64,000 nucleotides of DNA from Pseudomonas viridiflava (GCF_900585905.1 NZ_UTVH01000031.1:1-64000); one strand, 5' to 3'; shown: positions 7,469 through 17,401, numbered from the stretch's first letter. Notes: generated from the letters alone by a model not told the origin. Numbers and translations: made by a program.

Positions 7469-9426
7469 GGCGTTTTTGCGTCTGGTTGCTGGCGGGCGCA
7501 CTGGCACTGCCCTGCGCCCAGGCCTTCGCTGCCTTGAGCCTAACGCTGGACTCCAGCGGCTTGAGCCCTGCGCAGCAATCCGCCAGCCAGACGCTGCTTG
7601 ACGAAGCGCTTGCCGCGCTACCGCCCCGGTTTGTCGCTGACCTGGATCGTCGCGTGGATGTGCGCTGGTCTGCCGACATGCCTGCCAATGCCTATGGGCA
7701 GGCGTCCGGCCCCTATCGGCTGGACCTCAACCGCCACCTGCTGGCAGGGTTGACCGACGGCAGCGCGGCGCACAAACAAACCAATCGCCCCCACGGCACT
7801 GTGCGTCGGGAAATGCTCGCGACGGTGCTGCACGAGCTGACCCACATTTACGACCGTGCTCGCCTGTGGTCGCCTGGCCAGCGCTCGTTGATCATCAAAT
7901 GCTCACGGCGCAGCAGCTCACTGGGCAAGGTCGGGTTGCCCGCCGAGTGCCGAGGCCAGACTGATCGACGTTTCACCTTGAGTGATGACCCACGCCTGCT
8001 GGACCTGGCCGGCTGGCCGCAATATGTGGGCCGTCGCGGCGAGCGCGAAGAGCGCAACGGCCAGGTCGCCCGCAGCCCGGACATCTACGAAACCACCAGC
8101 CCGCTGGAGTTCGTCGCGGTCAACATGGAGTACTTCCTGCTCGACCCGGCGTACGCCTGCCGTCGACCGGCGCTGTACGACTATTACCGCCAGCAGTTTG
8201 GCTGGGCGCCGCCAGCGAAAGACGCCTGCCCGACGTCCTACCCGTATCTGAACGCGGGTAACGATTTTGGCCGCGAACCGCTGGGCAAGCTCGACCCCGA
8301 GCGCGTTTATGCCGTGGACTACCTGCTGGCCGAGGCCAACCAGAACATGATGAGCCGCTGGGGCCACAGCATGCTGCGCCTGGTGATCTGCAAACCCGGG
8401 CGCCCGCGCGGGCCTGACTGCCGCCTGGATCTCGACCAGCACCTGGTGCTGTCGTACCGCGCCTTCGTCGGCGACGTGCAGTTGTCCAGCTGGGACGGCC
8501 TGATGGGCGCGTATCCATCGCGCTTGTTCGTGCTGCCCCTGGCTCAAGTCATTGATGAGTACACCAAGACCGAGCTGCGCAGCCTGGCCTCGGTGCCTTT
8601 GATTCTGTCGCGTCCGGAAATCGATGGTCTGGTGCAGCACGCCGCCGAGATGCACTGGAGCTATGACGGCAGCTATTACTTCCTGTCCAACAATTGCGCG
8701 GTGGAAAACCTCAAGCTTCTGCGCAGCGGGACCCACAATCCCCAGCTCACGGACCTGGACAGCATCCTGCCCAATGGCCTGCTCGAAGTGCTCAAAGGCC
8801 GCGGCATGGCCGACACCAGTGTGCTCGACGACCCCAAGGAAGCGCTGCGCAAAGGCTACCGCTTCGACTCTTATCGCGACCGCTATCAGGCCATGTTCGA
8901 GGTCTTGAAGCAGCATCTGCCGATCAAACAGACCAGCGTCGAAGACTGGTTGACGCTGCCTGCCGCCGAGCGCAAGCCCTGGCTGCCTCAGGCAGATCTG
9001 CGCACCAGCGCGGCGATGCTGCTGCTCGAGCAAGCGAGCCTGCGTCGGCAATTGTTACTGGCTCAGGACGAAGTCAAACAGCGCTACCTCAGTGCCCGCG
9101 AGCAAAAGGACGGCAGCGTCTCCAGAGCCACCGGCACCCTGCAGGAAATCCTCGCCAACAGCGGCTTCCTCAGTCGCCCGGCCGAACTGCTCGACAGCGG
9201 CGGCTATGGCCTGCCGCAGACAGCGGAATGGAAGCGTCTGGAAGACGAAAGCAGCCAGCGGCAGAAACAGCTCAAGCGCCTGACGGGCGATCTGGACAAA
9301 GAGGTCCGCGCCCTGCTCGAACCTGAGCGGGCCAGGGAAATCGCTGACAACGAGGCCAATCTGAAACAGCTCAGCGAACACCTGCGCTCATTGCACAAGG
9401 CCGCGGGCGGGCTGGTCCTGCCGTAG
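7465..9426 (+). CDS. DUF4105 exported protein with HExxH and papain-like motifs
   Basis: This 653-residue exported protein begins with GTG overlapping the preceding stop codon. A signal peptide covers residues 1-22. The N-terminal third carries a zinc-peptidase-like HELTH motif at residues 123-127 with a downstream glutamate-rich helix (SPLEFVAVNMEYFL). The central part is a DUF4105 domain, recognised by RWGHSMLRL (His301) and NNCAVENLK (Cys411), which may form a papain-like Cys/His pair. The C-terminal 150 residues are charged and probably coiled-coil. It could act on envelope peptides or lipids; neither activity is shown. It forms an operon with at least the third DUF2388 gene. Confidence 0.8.
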   Translation: MRRFCVWLLAGALALPCAQAFAALSLTLDSSGLSPAQQSASQTLLDEALAALPPRFVADLDRRVDVRWSADMPANAYGQASGPYRLDLNRHLLAGLTDGSAAHKQTNRPHGTVRREMLATVLHELTHIYDRARLWSPGQRSLIIKCSRRSSSLGKVGLPAECRGQTDRRFTLSDDPRLLDLAGWPQYVGRRGEREERNGQVARSPDIYETTSPLEFVAVNMEYFLLDPAYACRRPALYDYYRQQFGWAPPAKDACPTSYPYLNAGNDFGREPLGKLDPERVYAVDYLLAEANQNMMSRWGHSMLRLVICKPGRPRGPDCRLDLDQHLVLSYRAFVGDVQLSSWDGLMGAYPSRLFVLPLAQVIDEYTKTELRSLASVPLILSRPEIDGLVQHAAEMHWSYDGSYYFLSNNCAVENLKLLRSGTHNPQLTDLDSILPNGLLEVLKGRGMADTSVLDDPKEALRKGYRFDSYRDRYQAMFEVLKQHLPIKQTSVEDWLTLPAAERKPWLPQADLRTSAAMLLLEQASLRRQLLLAQDEVKQRYLSAREQKDGSVSRATGTLQEILANSGFLSRPAELLDSGGYGLPQTAEWKRLEDESSQRQKQLKRLTGDLDKEVRALLEPERAREIADNEANLKQLSEHLRSLHKAAGGLVLP

Positions 9427-9434
9427 CCCTGACG

Positions 9435-9818
9435 TTATCCCTTGCGTGCGCCCTTGCGTGGTTTCAGGTATTTCATCAAGCCCTGGAACCACATCACCAG
9501 CCCGGTATTGCCCAGCACCTGAATGTGCTTGTCCTGAATGCCCTGCATGAATGCCAGTTGCTTGTTCTTCGCCTGCAACGTGGCAAAACCGTACTCGGCG
9601 TCCTTGAAGATGATTGCAAAGCCAGGCTCTGCCACCGATCCTGCGCGACTGCTGACGCGCTGATTGCTTACCGTAAAATGCCGAGCCACCTTGCCATCAG
9701 CGGTCTGTAATTGAAACGTCAGCTCTTTGCCAGCCAACTGCTGGGCAAACGCCGGGTTGTTGCGGCTGGCGCGGGCCATCAACAAGCCCAGCATCCACAG
9801 CAGAAAACGAAACTTCAT
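9435..9818 (-). CDS. SCP2-like sterol carrier domain protein
   Basis: This 127-residue protein has a hydrophobic N-terminus (about residues 1-16) and then a segment with the pattern of SCP2 (sterol carrier) domains: a beta-strand ELTFQLQTADGKV, then FAIIFKDAEYGFATL and FMQGIQDKHIQVLGN. Such domains bind lipids in a hydrophobic tunnel. The ATG at 9818 is preceded by GAGG at a spacing of about 8, so it is preferred over a GTG at 9827. It converges on the DUF4105 gene with 8 bp between the stops. Confidence 0.65.
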   Translation of the reverse strand: MKFRFLLWMLGLLMARASRNNPAFAQQLAGKELTFQLQTADGKVARHFTVSNQRVSSRAGSVAEPGFAIIFKDAEYGFATLQAKNKQLAFMQGIQDKHIQVLGNTGLVMWFQGLMKYLKPRKGARKG

Positions 9819-10066
9819 CAGACACACCTCAGGAAAAACTGCGCGCAGTGTATCGACTTAACAACTCGCGAACACCCGCAAATTCGAAGACGATGCAGGC
9901 TGTTTAGTGACTTATTGGTCACTTTTGACAAAATCCCACTGCGCAGAACGGCACCACCCGGCCAAGTGCTATAGCGAAGGCAGTTCGCAAGGTTTAACGT
10001 GCGCCAACGTTCCGAGCGACGACGACAGTCGCAGGTCACCCCTCATTCAATCGACGTAGCCTTGAT

Positions 10067-11227
10067 ATGCCTGCCCCCTTGACCCCTCCCCCCCGGACCG
10101 TTTCATTCACTGCACGCCTGCGCGCACTCTGGCCGGCCCCGCACGCCGTCGACACGAAAGAAAAATGGCGCGCCAGCGTAGGTGCAGCCATCGGCATTCT
10201 GCTGGTCGCCGTGGTGGTCGCGTTTTATCTGCAAGGCAGCGCCGCGACAGCGCACAGCATGCTCGCCCTCGCCTTGGTGGCGCCGCTGGGCGCCAGCGCC
10301 GTACTGGTGTTTGCAGTGCCCTCCAGCCCGCTGGCGCAGCCCTGGTCAGTGGTTGGCGGCAACACGCTTTCGGCGTTGGTGGGCATTGCCTGCGTCAACT
10401 GGATACCCGACGCCACTCTGGCCGCCGCGCTGGCCGTCGGCCTTGCCATTGCAGTGATGTTCGCCCTGCGTTGCCTGCATCCGCCCGGCGGCGCATCGGC
10501 TTTGCTGATGGTCATCATGGGTTGCGACCAGTTCGCTTTCGCCCTGAGCCCGGTACTGATCGACTCGCTACTGTTGGTGGGTGCCGGTCTGCTCTACAAC
10601 AACCTGACCCGACGTCCCTGGCCGCACGTTCAACACACCCCTGCAACCCCGGACCGCAGCCGCTTCAGCAATGCCGACCTGGACGCGGCCCTTGCCCGCT
10701 ACAACCAGGTGCTGGACGTCAGCCGTGACGATCTGCAGGCACTGCTCGAACAGGCCGAAGCCGCTGCTTACCAGCGCAAGATGGGCGAACTGCGCTGCGC
10801 CGACGTGATGAGCGCAACGCCCATTGTCGCGCGCCAGGAAATGCCCCTGCGCGATGCCTGGGCCTTGATGCGCAAACACCGGATCAAGGCGCTGCCCGTG
10901 GTTGATCGGCAAAACCACCTGATGGGCATTGTCACAGTTGCCGACTTCATGCAGCAGATCGACATGGACGCCCATGAGGGCGTCGGCTGGCATCTGCGCG
11001 CCTTGCTGCGCCAGGCACGAGGCAATCAGCCTGCTGATATCGTCGGGGAAATCATGACCCGAACGGTGCGCGTGGCCAGCAGCGACCGTCTGCTCATTGA
11101 CCTGGTGCCCGTGTTCTCGGAGAACGGACATCGGCACATCCCGATCATCGACGCCAACCGGCACTTGGTGGGCATCATTACTCAGTCTGATCTGATCAAG
11201 GCACTTTATGCGGCTGTGCGGGTGTAA
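10067..11227 (+). CDS. HPP-family membrane protein with two CBS domains
   Basis: This 386-residue protein joins an N-terminal HPP domain (residues about 30-175, four to five hydrophobic helices and the CLHPPGGASAL signature) to two C-terminal CBS domains (about 245-300 and 325-386; typical ends are IKALPVVDRQNHLMGIVT and HRHIPIIDANRHLVGIIT). HPP proteins have been linked to nitrite transport in plastids, and CBS pairs bind adenine nucleotides, so a nucleotide-gated transporter is a reasonable guess. It is a single gene between the SCP2-like gene and the secretion locus. Confidence 0.87.
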   Translation: MPAPLTPPPRTVSFTARLRALWPAPHAVDTKEKWRASVGAAIGILLVAVVVAFYLQGSAATAHSMLALALVAPLGASAVLVFAVPSSPLAQPWSVVGGNTLSALVGIACVNWIPDATLAAALAVGLAIAVMFALRCLHPPGGASALLMVIMGCDQFAFALSPVLIDSLLLVGAGLLYNNLTRRPWPHVQHTPATPDRSRFSNADLDAALARYNQVLDVSRDDLQALLEQAEAAAYQRKMGELRCADVMSATPIVARQEMPLRDAWALMRKHRIKALPVVDRQNHLMGIVTVADFMQQIDMDAHEGVGWHLRALLRQARGNQPADIVGEIMTRTVRVASSDRLLIDLVPVFSENGHRHIPIIDANRHLVGIITQSDLIKALYAAVRV

Positions 11228-11320
11228 AACCACGCAGCTCGGTGCCACTCCAGGGTTCTGCTGGCAGGTTTCAGTCTGGGCAGGTTTCGCGGATGCCTGA
11301 TCAGGCGCCGATTGTCAGCT

Positions 11321-12298
11321 TCAGAATTGCATGCGCCCGATCGGCTGTACACGGAACGCGTCATGTAACTCCTGGGCATTGATGGTCCGCTTGTGTGCAT
11401 CCGGCGTCAGCGCATGACGCAGTGCTGGCCAGAAGCGACTCGGCAGATTTGACGGTGGGCCAAGTGATCGCCACAGCCGCTGGTCCCGGCCTGCAGCGGG
11501 CAGCATCTTGCCAAAGGGATGTCTGCCACCGGCCATTTCGTAGAGCACGCAGGCCATGGCGTAGACATCGCTCTGCAACGAAGGCACGGCCCCGTCCAGC
11601 AACTCAGGCGCAGCGTAGGCAGGGGTCCAGGCATCAAAACGGCCGCGAGCGAGCCGTGGCAATCCGGCCAGCACGTCCTCGCAGGGTTCCGCCAGGCCAA
11701 AATCGATTATTACCGGCCCCGCGCCCGTCAGCATGACGTTGTTGGGCTTGAGATCACCGTGGATGACGCCACGTTGATGGACATGGGCAAGTGCATCCAG
11801 CAGCGGGACGGCCATGGCATTGAACGCGACGTCGTCCATACCCGCAGGCTGCTCGCAAAGCAGCGCGTCCAGCCCGATTCCCGGTAGCAAATCTTGCGTG
11901 ATGAATGCGCGCTGACAGCGCAGGTCGACTTCAAAAGCACGTAGCCGCGCGACATGGGGATGGCATAGATGGCGGGTCAGGGCGAACTCCCGATACAGCA
12001 GGACACCGGCGTCAGGCGTGGCGGTGAAGTCGTCGTTCAGCAGCTTCACCGCGATACGCGGATCGGGGTCGCCGAACTGTTCATGCAAAAGATCCCGCGC
12101 CCGGTACACCACCGCCATCCCGCCAGAGCCCAGCTTCTGCTCAAGCAGGTAGCGGCCACACAGCACGGCGGGCAGCTCAGACCAGTGCGTCGCGGGCGCC
12201 AGGCTGCCTGAGCATACAGCGCCCAAACCTGCGTGCTGCGCATACCGGGTCAATGCCCCAGGCACGGTCAACTGCTCGCAGGCACTGCAGGCCTGCAA
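11321..12298 (-). CDS. type VI secretion-associated serine/threonine kinase
   Basis: This 325-residue protein has a protein kinase domain (about residues 48-300): glycine loop LGSGGMAVVYRARD, catalytic loop HGDLKPNN and DFGLAEP. The catalytic loop has HGD rather than HRD. A short N-terminal lead carries CSAC, a possible half of a zinc site. It is the last gene of the type VI operon, 7 bp after the phosphatase, and should be the kinase of the threonine phosphorylation pathway that acts on the FHA protein TagH. No ATG is available in frame; a TTG at 12298 is the likely start. No membrane segment is obvious, unlike classical PpkA. Confidence 0.85.
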   Translation of the reverse strand: MQACSACEQLTVPGALTRYAQHAGLGAVCSGSLAPATHWSELPAVLCGRYLLEQKLGSGGMAVVYRARDLLHEQFGDPDPRIAVKLLNDDFTATPDAGVLLYREFALTRHLCHPHVARLRAFEVDLRCQRAFITQDLLPGIGLDALLCEQPAGMDDVAFNAMAVPLLDALAHVHQRGVIHGDLKPNNVMLTGAGPVIIDFGLAEPCEDVLAGLPRLARGRFDAWTPAYAAPELLDGAVPSLQSDVYAMACVLYEMAGGRHPFGKMLPAAGRDQRLWRSLGPPSNLPSRFWPALRHALTPDAHKRTINAQELHDAFRVQPIGRMQF

Positions 12299-12305
12299 CG
12301 ATTGT

Positions 12306-13022
12306 TCACGCCCGGACCACGAGTGCGGTCAGATTATCGACGGCTGCACCGCGTAGCGCGTGATCGCACAATAGATCAACGGCGACGCGCGCAGACTTGA
12401 TGCTCAGCGCATTGCTCAGGATGTGGTAGTCCAGGGTCTGATAAAGCCCGTCGCTGCACAGGACAAAGACATCGCCCTGCCGGACGTCCAGCTCAATCCG
12501 GTCGAGCGACAACTGATCATTGCCGCCCACCGCTCGGGTCAAGGCATGCGCCTGCGGGTGCCGGGCCGCCTGTTGCGGGCACATGTTCTGCTCGCTGATC
12601 AGCTGTTGGCGCAGCGAATGGTCGCGTGACAGCTGGTATAACCGCCGGTCTCGCCAGAGGTAGCAGCGGCTGTCACCCGCCCACATGCAGACAGCTCGCG
12701 GCCCCTCGATGAGCAGGGCCACCACAGTGCTGCCGGTCAGGCTTGACTGCAGCCTGCTGCGCATCAGCAACTGATTGACCTGCAACAGCCGATGACTCAC
12801 CTGCGCCACTCGCTGATCAAGGCTGCCAGGGCCAACCCTCCCGGCAATGGTGTCCACGATCAACTGGCTGGCCAGATCACCGCGTGAGTGTCCTCCCATA
12901 CCGTCCGCCACGACCCACGTGCCCTGTTGCGGACAGTCCAGAAACGCGTCTTCATTGCGCGCCCTGACCTTGCCGCTGCTGGTACGCCCGGCGCTGAGCA
13001 AGGTTTTGAAGGTGCCACTCAA
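12306..13022 (-). CDS. PP2C-family phosphatase of the type VI locus
   Basis: This 238-residue protein is a PPM/PP2C serine/threonine phosphatase. The metal-binding motifs VADGMGGH, VWAGDSRCYL-like (MWAGDSRCYL) and LCSDGLY are all present. It should reverse the phosphorylation made by the adjacent kinase (PppA/Stp1 role), switching secretion off. Its ATG overlaps the stop of tssM (ATGA, 13019-13022), so translation is coupled. Confidence 0.9.
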   Translation of the reverse strand: MSGTFKTLLSAGRTSSGKVRARNEDAFLDCPQQGTWVVADGMGGHSRGDLASQLIVDTIAGRVGPGSLDQRVAQVSHRLLQVNQLLMRSRLQSSLTGSTVVALLIEGPRAVCMWAGDSRCYLWRDRRLYQLSRDHSLRQQLISEQNMCPQQAARHPQAHALTRAVGGNDQLSLDRIELDVRQGDVFVLCSDGLYQTLDYHILSNALSIKSARVAVDLLCDHALRGAAVDNLTALVVRA

Positions 13023-16000
13023 AGCTGCCCCGGCAGGCGAAAGCGCCTTATCGCGGTCATGTCGAACGGGTTGGGCGAGCGTTGGCTGGACAGCAGATAG
13101 TTGGCCTGCAACCCGCCGACGTTGGCTTTGAGCACCAGCACGTCTCGACCTCGCAGGTATTCGGTCTGCATCAGATCAAACAGTCGAAACAGTGACCACG
13201 GCCCGGTGTTTTCTTCCAGACCCAGCGCGCGGCCTGCCATTTTTTCCATCACCAGGCTGCTGCGCCCGTCATCGGCCTCGGCTGGCCACTTGAAAGACAC
13301 CGGCACAATAGGGCCATGACGGTATTCCAGAGTCTGGTCGCCCAGGCGGAATTCGGCGCGGCTCACGCTCGGGTCGAGGGTGTAGGGCTCAAGCTTGAAC
13401 TGCACCTGCGCCTGACCGGGGTTCTCGGTGAAAAACCCTTTGCGAATGATCTGCGCGTGAGCCATCTGCTCAAGAAAAACCCGGGACATCGGCAGGCTGC
13501 GCCCATCGATGCTGCGCAGTCGGTAGCTGTCGCCGACCCCACTGGTGAAAGGCCGCACATAGCTGTCGAAGAAACGCTCCATCAGACCCTGAACCTTGAA
13601 AAACGCCTGGAAATCGTTCAACGCGACATCACTGGTGCCATGGGCGGTGAAGGGGTAGCGCTTGTCTATGGCCGTGCTGTAAACGCTGTACAGCTCACTT
13701 TGATAGCGCTGATTGATGTGCTGATGGGCACCTGCCAGAACCAGCAACCAGGCGTCATCGGCCACCGCCGTCAGCCAGCCGCTGACCGGGTGAGGCAGCC
13801 GTGCCGAGGCGTTGCGCAGACGGCTCAATGCATCTCGCTGACCATTCATGCGCCCCTTCGCCCACTCGTAGGCACTTTGCTCTTGCTGACTGGAGCGGGC
13901 CAGAACCGCCATCTGCAGTTGCAACTCGTTGAGTACCTGCAGCGCTGGCAAAAGCTCCGGAGCAGGACCATTGTCCTTGTCGAGCAAGCGATGCAACGGC
14001 TCAAAGCGTCGCTGCAGGGATTTCTTTGCCGTATCGGGCGCGGCATCGGCCAGCGCTTTTGCGGCCTTCTGCGCCGCACCGGCTGCGACCGTGCCAGGTG
14101 CGTCGGTGGACACAGCAAGCGCGGGAGTCTGCAGACTGTCCGCAAGGCTCTGGAACCGCGTGTTGTCACGCACCTCGACCAGCAACTGCAGCAGAGGCGA
14201 ACTGGCGGCAGTCAGTCCTGCCAGCTGCTCTGCTCCGTCCGTGGCGAAGGCGAAAGACTGCAGCCTGACCTTGGCCACCGCTTCGCTCCAGTGATTGGCG
14301 TAGTCGCGAAAATACAACTGCTCGAGCTCGACCATCAGGCGCCGCAGGTCCATCTCGCTGATGTCGCCGCCTTCGCCCAGAACCCAGTTATCGCGCAGAG
14401 TGTCCTGTACCAGCCCGGCGCCCTTGACGATGAAGCTCTGCTGATAACCACGCTGTGTGTAAAAACCCGGTATCACATGGTCTGCGCCTGAAAAGACACC
14501 GGCCTGCGGGCCCAGATGCTGACTGAGGCGGTACTCCGGCAAGTGGCGAGCCTGATCGCGAAGCGAGCGGTAGACGACGCTGGCGAGGGAGTCACCGCGC
14601 AAGACCTGCCGCGCCTGGGCCACCAGCGTTTCGTCGAGCGGATATACAAATGGGCGATCGAGCAAGCGCTGCAGATGGTCACGCAGATCCTGCTGTGCCG
14701 TTGCATCACCGCTGTAACGCGCCGACCAGTGCGCCGAGAGCCATTGCTTCAACCAGGCCGCGTCACGACGCTCCTGCAGGTTGAGCATCAGGTAAGCCCG
14801 CAAGCTGCCCAACAGTTGCTCGCGATCATTCAGATTGGCGCGGATCTGACTCTCGAGCGCCGCGGCGACACGCGGCAGCAGCTGCACTTTCAGCTCATGG
14901 ACATAAGCCAGATCCAGGATCGGCCAGCTTCGCTGCGTCTGAGACAGCCCTGTGCGCTCATACCACTTCGCTGACAGCGCGGGGGAAAAAACCTGGCGGG
15001 CGGCAAAGCTTGCGCCCAGAAGGTTCAAGGCCACCCGCTCATCATCCTCGGGACGCAGGCGTGTGTGCTCCAGGCTTAGCCGGGAAGCATGCTCGCGCAC
15101 TGCTTCCAACCGTTCGTTATTGAGGAAAAAGCTGTTGGCCCACGCCAGTGCAAACACCCCCAGGACGGCCAGTGAACCGCCATAGAGCGCTCGATGGCGC
15201 CACTGGATGCGCCGGGTTTCGCGCTCATTCAGGCTGGCCAGTTCCGCCTCCGGGAAAATTACCCGGCTCAGAAGCTGATGAATGAAGCGCGCTCGCCCCC
15301 TGCGCAGCGTCGGCATGATCGTGCTCGCGATTCCGGTTTGCGCACCAATGGCTGCGGCAGTCTTGTCAGCGTGCTCGGTCAGATAAGGCGCACTGGTCAG
15401 ATAGAAACCGCGCAAATAGCTGGAGCGCTGATAGCGGCTGCCGGTAAATGCCATGTCGACAAACAGGCAGAGCCGATCACCCAGCAGCGACAGCTTGTCG
15501 GGGAACTGCATGATCAGGCCACGACGCGCGATGTCGCGCTCGGCATGGATTCGCCCTATCACCTGCGTGTTGAGTCGCTGCAACAGGGCATCAAACTCCT
15601 CACGCAGCACAAGGGCATCGGTGCCTTTGTGTCCCTTGCGGAAACTGACACCCAGAACCTGCTCACTCTCTTCGCGACCGAGCTGGTCGAAAAACGCATC
15701 AAACCCCTCGATGCGATCCACCTTGCTGAGCACCAGATAAACCGGGATATCCACGTGCAGACGTTGCTGGATTTCGTTCAGCCGATCGCGAGTCTGACGC
15801 GCCAATGCTTCAAGCGCGGTCTCGTCCCCCTTGAGCATGTCGACGTCAATCGTGATCAGAATACCGTTGAGCGGCCGCGCCCACCGGCGGCTGCGCAACT
15901 GACCGAGCAGCGTTTCCCATCCCGAGCTTGAGACATTGTCTGGCTGTGTGAGGTAGCGCCCTGCGGTGTCGATCAGCACAGCATTGTTGGCAAAATACCA

Positions 16001-16519
16001 GTCGCAGTAGCGCGTGCCCTGCGTGTCGCGGGTCAGCTTGCGCTCGATCTTGTTGAGCGGGAACTCAAGCCCGGAAAAATCCAGCAGACTGGTTTTGCCG
16101 GCACCCGCAGGCCCCATGAGCAGATACCAGGGAAGCTCGTTGCGCCAGCGCTTGCTGCGCCCTCGATAAAGACTGGAGTTTTTGAGGGTTTGCAGCGCAT
16201 CGTCAAAACGGCCACGCACTTCTCGACATTCCTGCGCTCTGTGCGCCACATCGCTGCGCTCCTGGTTAGTGTCCGCATTGACAGGTTCCTTCCTGATGCT
16301 TGAGCGCCAACCGGCCAACGCCATGAGCAGAGACCACAGCAGCACGACGATAGTGATCGTCAGCAGGCGACTTGCCGGGGTTTCCCAGATTCGATTATCC
16401 GCAACAGCCACCAAAGGGCCGATAAACCAGATCAGCAGCACCGCAGCCAACATGACGAACAGCGACCACAGCCGGGCGTGGCTCAGCAGCGACGCCAGCT
16501 TTTTCAAGAACTCTTTCAT
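13019..16519 (-). CDS. tssM: type VI secretion membrane subunit TssM (IcmF)
   Basis: This 1166-residue inner-membrane protein is the core of the type VI envelope complex. Two transmembrane helices lie at about 19-38 and 53-70, a cytoplasmic GTPase-like domain follows with an intact Walker A (GPAGAGKTS, 136-144), a further helix lies at about residue 450-465, and the rest is periplasmic and contacts TssJ. I start it at the ATG at 16519 (MKEFLKKL); the frame stays open upstream to 16723 but overlaps tssL. Full length, no sign of decay. Confidence 0.95.
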   Translation of the reverse strand: MKEFLKKLASLLSHARLWSLFVMLAAVLLIWFIGPLVAVADNRIWETPASRLLTITIVVLLWSLLMALAGWRSSIRKEPVNADTNQERSDVAHRAQECREVRGRFDDALQTLKNSSLYRGRSKRWRNELPWYLLMGPAGAGKTSLLDFSGLEFPLNKIERKLTRDTQGTRYCDWYFANNAVLIDTAGRYLTQPDNVSSSGWETLLGQLRSRRWARPLNGILITIDVDMLKGDETALEALARQTRDRLNEIQQRLHVDIPVYLVLSKVDRIEGFDAFFDQLGREESEQVLGVSFRKGHKGTDALVLREEFDALLQRLNTQVIGRIHAERDIARRGLIMQFPDKLSLLGDRLCLFVDMAFTGSRYQRSSYLRGFYLTSAPYLTEHADKTAAAIGAQTGIASTIMPTLRRGRARFIHQLLSRVIFPEAELASLNERETRRIQWRHRALYGGSLAVLGVFALAWANSFFLNNERLEAVREHASRLSLEHTRLRPEDDERVALNLLGASFAARQVFSPALSAKWYERTGLSQTQRSWPILDLAYVHELKVQLLPRVAAALESQIRANLNDREQLLGSLRAYLMLNLQERRDAAWLKQWLSAHWSARYSGDATAQQDLRDHLQRLLDRPFVYPLDETLVAQARQVLRGDSLASVVYRSLRDQARHLPEYRLSQHLGPQAGVFSGADHVIPGFYTQRGYQQSFIVKGAGLVQDTLRDNWVLGEGGDISEMDLRRLMVELEQLYFRDYANHWSEAVAKVRLQSFAFATDGAEQLAGLTAASSPLLQLLVEVRDNTRFQSLADSLQTPALAVSTDAPGTVAAGAAQKAAKALADAAPDTAKKSLQRRFEPLHRLLDKDNGPAPELLPALQVLNELQLQMAVLARSSQQEQSAYEWAKGRMNGQRDALSRLRNASARLPHPVSGWLTAVADDAWLLVLAGAHQHINQRYQSELYSVYSTAIDKRYPFTAHGTSDVALNDFQAFFKVQGLMERFFDSYVRPFTSGVGDSYRLRSIDGRSLPMSRVFLEQMAHAQIIRKGFFTENPGQAQVQFKLEPYTLDPSVSRAEFRLGDQTLEYRHGPIVPVSFKWPAEADDGRSSLVMEKMAGRALGLEENTGPWSLFRLFDLMQTEYLRGRDVLVLKANVGGLQANYLLSSQRSPNPFDMTAIRRFRLPGQL

Positions 16520-16533
16520 TGGATGTCTCTGTA

Positions 16534-17397
16534 TTACGACTGCGGGGAGGCCGATGTCTGTTGATTGCTGTGGAAAGGTTTGAGTACCACGTCCCGCTGC
16601 TCTCCCAGGACCCAGGCGAACCCGCCGTACAATCCGGCGAGGCTGATCAGCAGGAAAACCATCACGAGCCACCACGGCACAATCCTGACCAGGCTTCGGC
16701 GATCCTCTGCCAGGCCTTGCCAATGAGGTGACAACTCCCGGGGAATGTCCCCCTGCAGCTTCACTATCTGGCGGTAAACGCTGTCGCGGATGGCCTCAAG
16801 CTCAATGGCGCCGCGAGGTCGCAGGCGATACTTGCCTTCAAAACCCAGTGAAATGCAGATGTACATGAGCTCCAGTAGCGGCCTGTATTTCTCCGGGCTT
16901 TGAACAACGCGATCCAGCAGATGGAAAAACTTCTCCCCGCCGCTGGTTTCGTTATGGAACTGGCTGAGCAGGCTGACCCTCGCCCACTCGGCCCGACCCT
17001 CCCAGCCCGAAGTCACCACGGCCTCATCGACCACAGTGCACAACACATAGCGCGCGGCTTGCACCTGACTGGCTTCGGCGCCTTTCTGCAAGGCGGCCAT
17101 GTCGAATACGCGGATGCTCTCGCAGAGCCGCGTGTTAAGACCTTCCATGCCTTGCAGGGCGTTACCGGTTTTGAGACGGATGACGTGCGACAGCAAATCG
17201 GCCGCAGCGGATACCAGCATGTTCGGGCTGACGCTGAACGCTTCCCCCGAGTGCAGGCGAGCGGCGTAGACCATGCGATCCTCAAGCTGCTCGAATCGAG
17301 GCGCTGACGTGGCATCGGTCAGCGCATCCTTCCCCTGCCTGGTTTGGTCACGATTGAGCAGCACCGTTTTCTCGGGCTGGGTAGTTTCCATTCCCAT
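16534..17397 (-). CDS. tssL: type VI secretion protein TssL (DotU/IcmH)
   Basis: This 287-residue protein has a cytoplasmic DotU domain (residues about 45-235) and one C-terminal transmembrane helix (about 240-262), the layout of TssL, which partners TssM in the inner membrane. It lacks the OmpA-like peptidoglycan-binding extension found in some TssL proteins. A GGAG ribosome binding site precedes the ATG at 17397 by 8 bp. It sits 4 bp downstream of tssK. Confidence 0.93.
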   Translation of the reverse strand: MGMETTQPEKTVLLNRDQTRQGKDALTDATSAPRFEQLEDRMVYAARLHSGEAFSVSPNMLVSAAADLLSHVIRLKTGNALQGMEGLNTRLCESIRVFDMAALQKGAEASQVQAARYVLCTVVDEAVVTSGWEGRAEWARVSLLSQFHNETSGGEKFFHLLDRVVQSPEKYRPLLELMYICISLGFEGKYRLRPRGAIELEAIRDSVYRQIVKLQGDIPRELSPHWQGLAEDRRSLVRIVPWWLVMVFLLISLAGLYGGFAWVLGEQRDVVLKPFHSNQQTSASPQS

Positions 17398-17401
17398 GTC
17401 T

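Noticed and set aside
7918..9051. 377-residue minus-strand frame opposite the DUF4105 gene
   Set aside because: Same reason: composition of an antisense frame, no motif, no ribosome binding site.
13316..14491. 391-residue plus-strand frame opposite tssM
   Set aside because: Antisense of tssM with no domain pattern.
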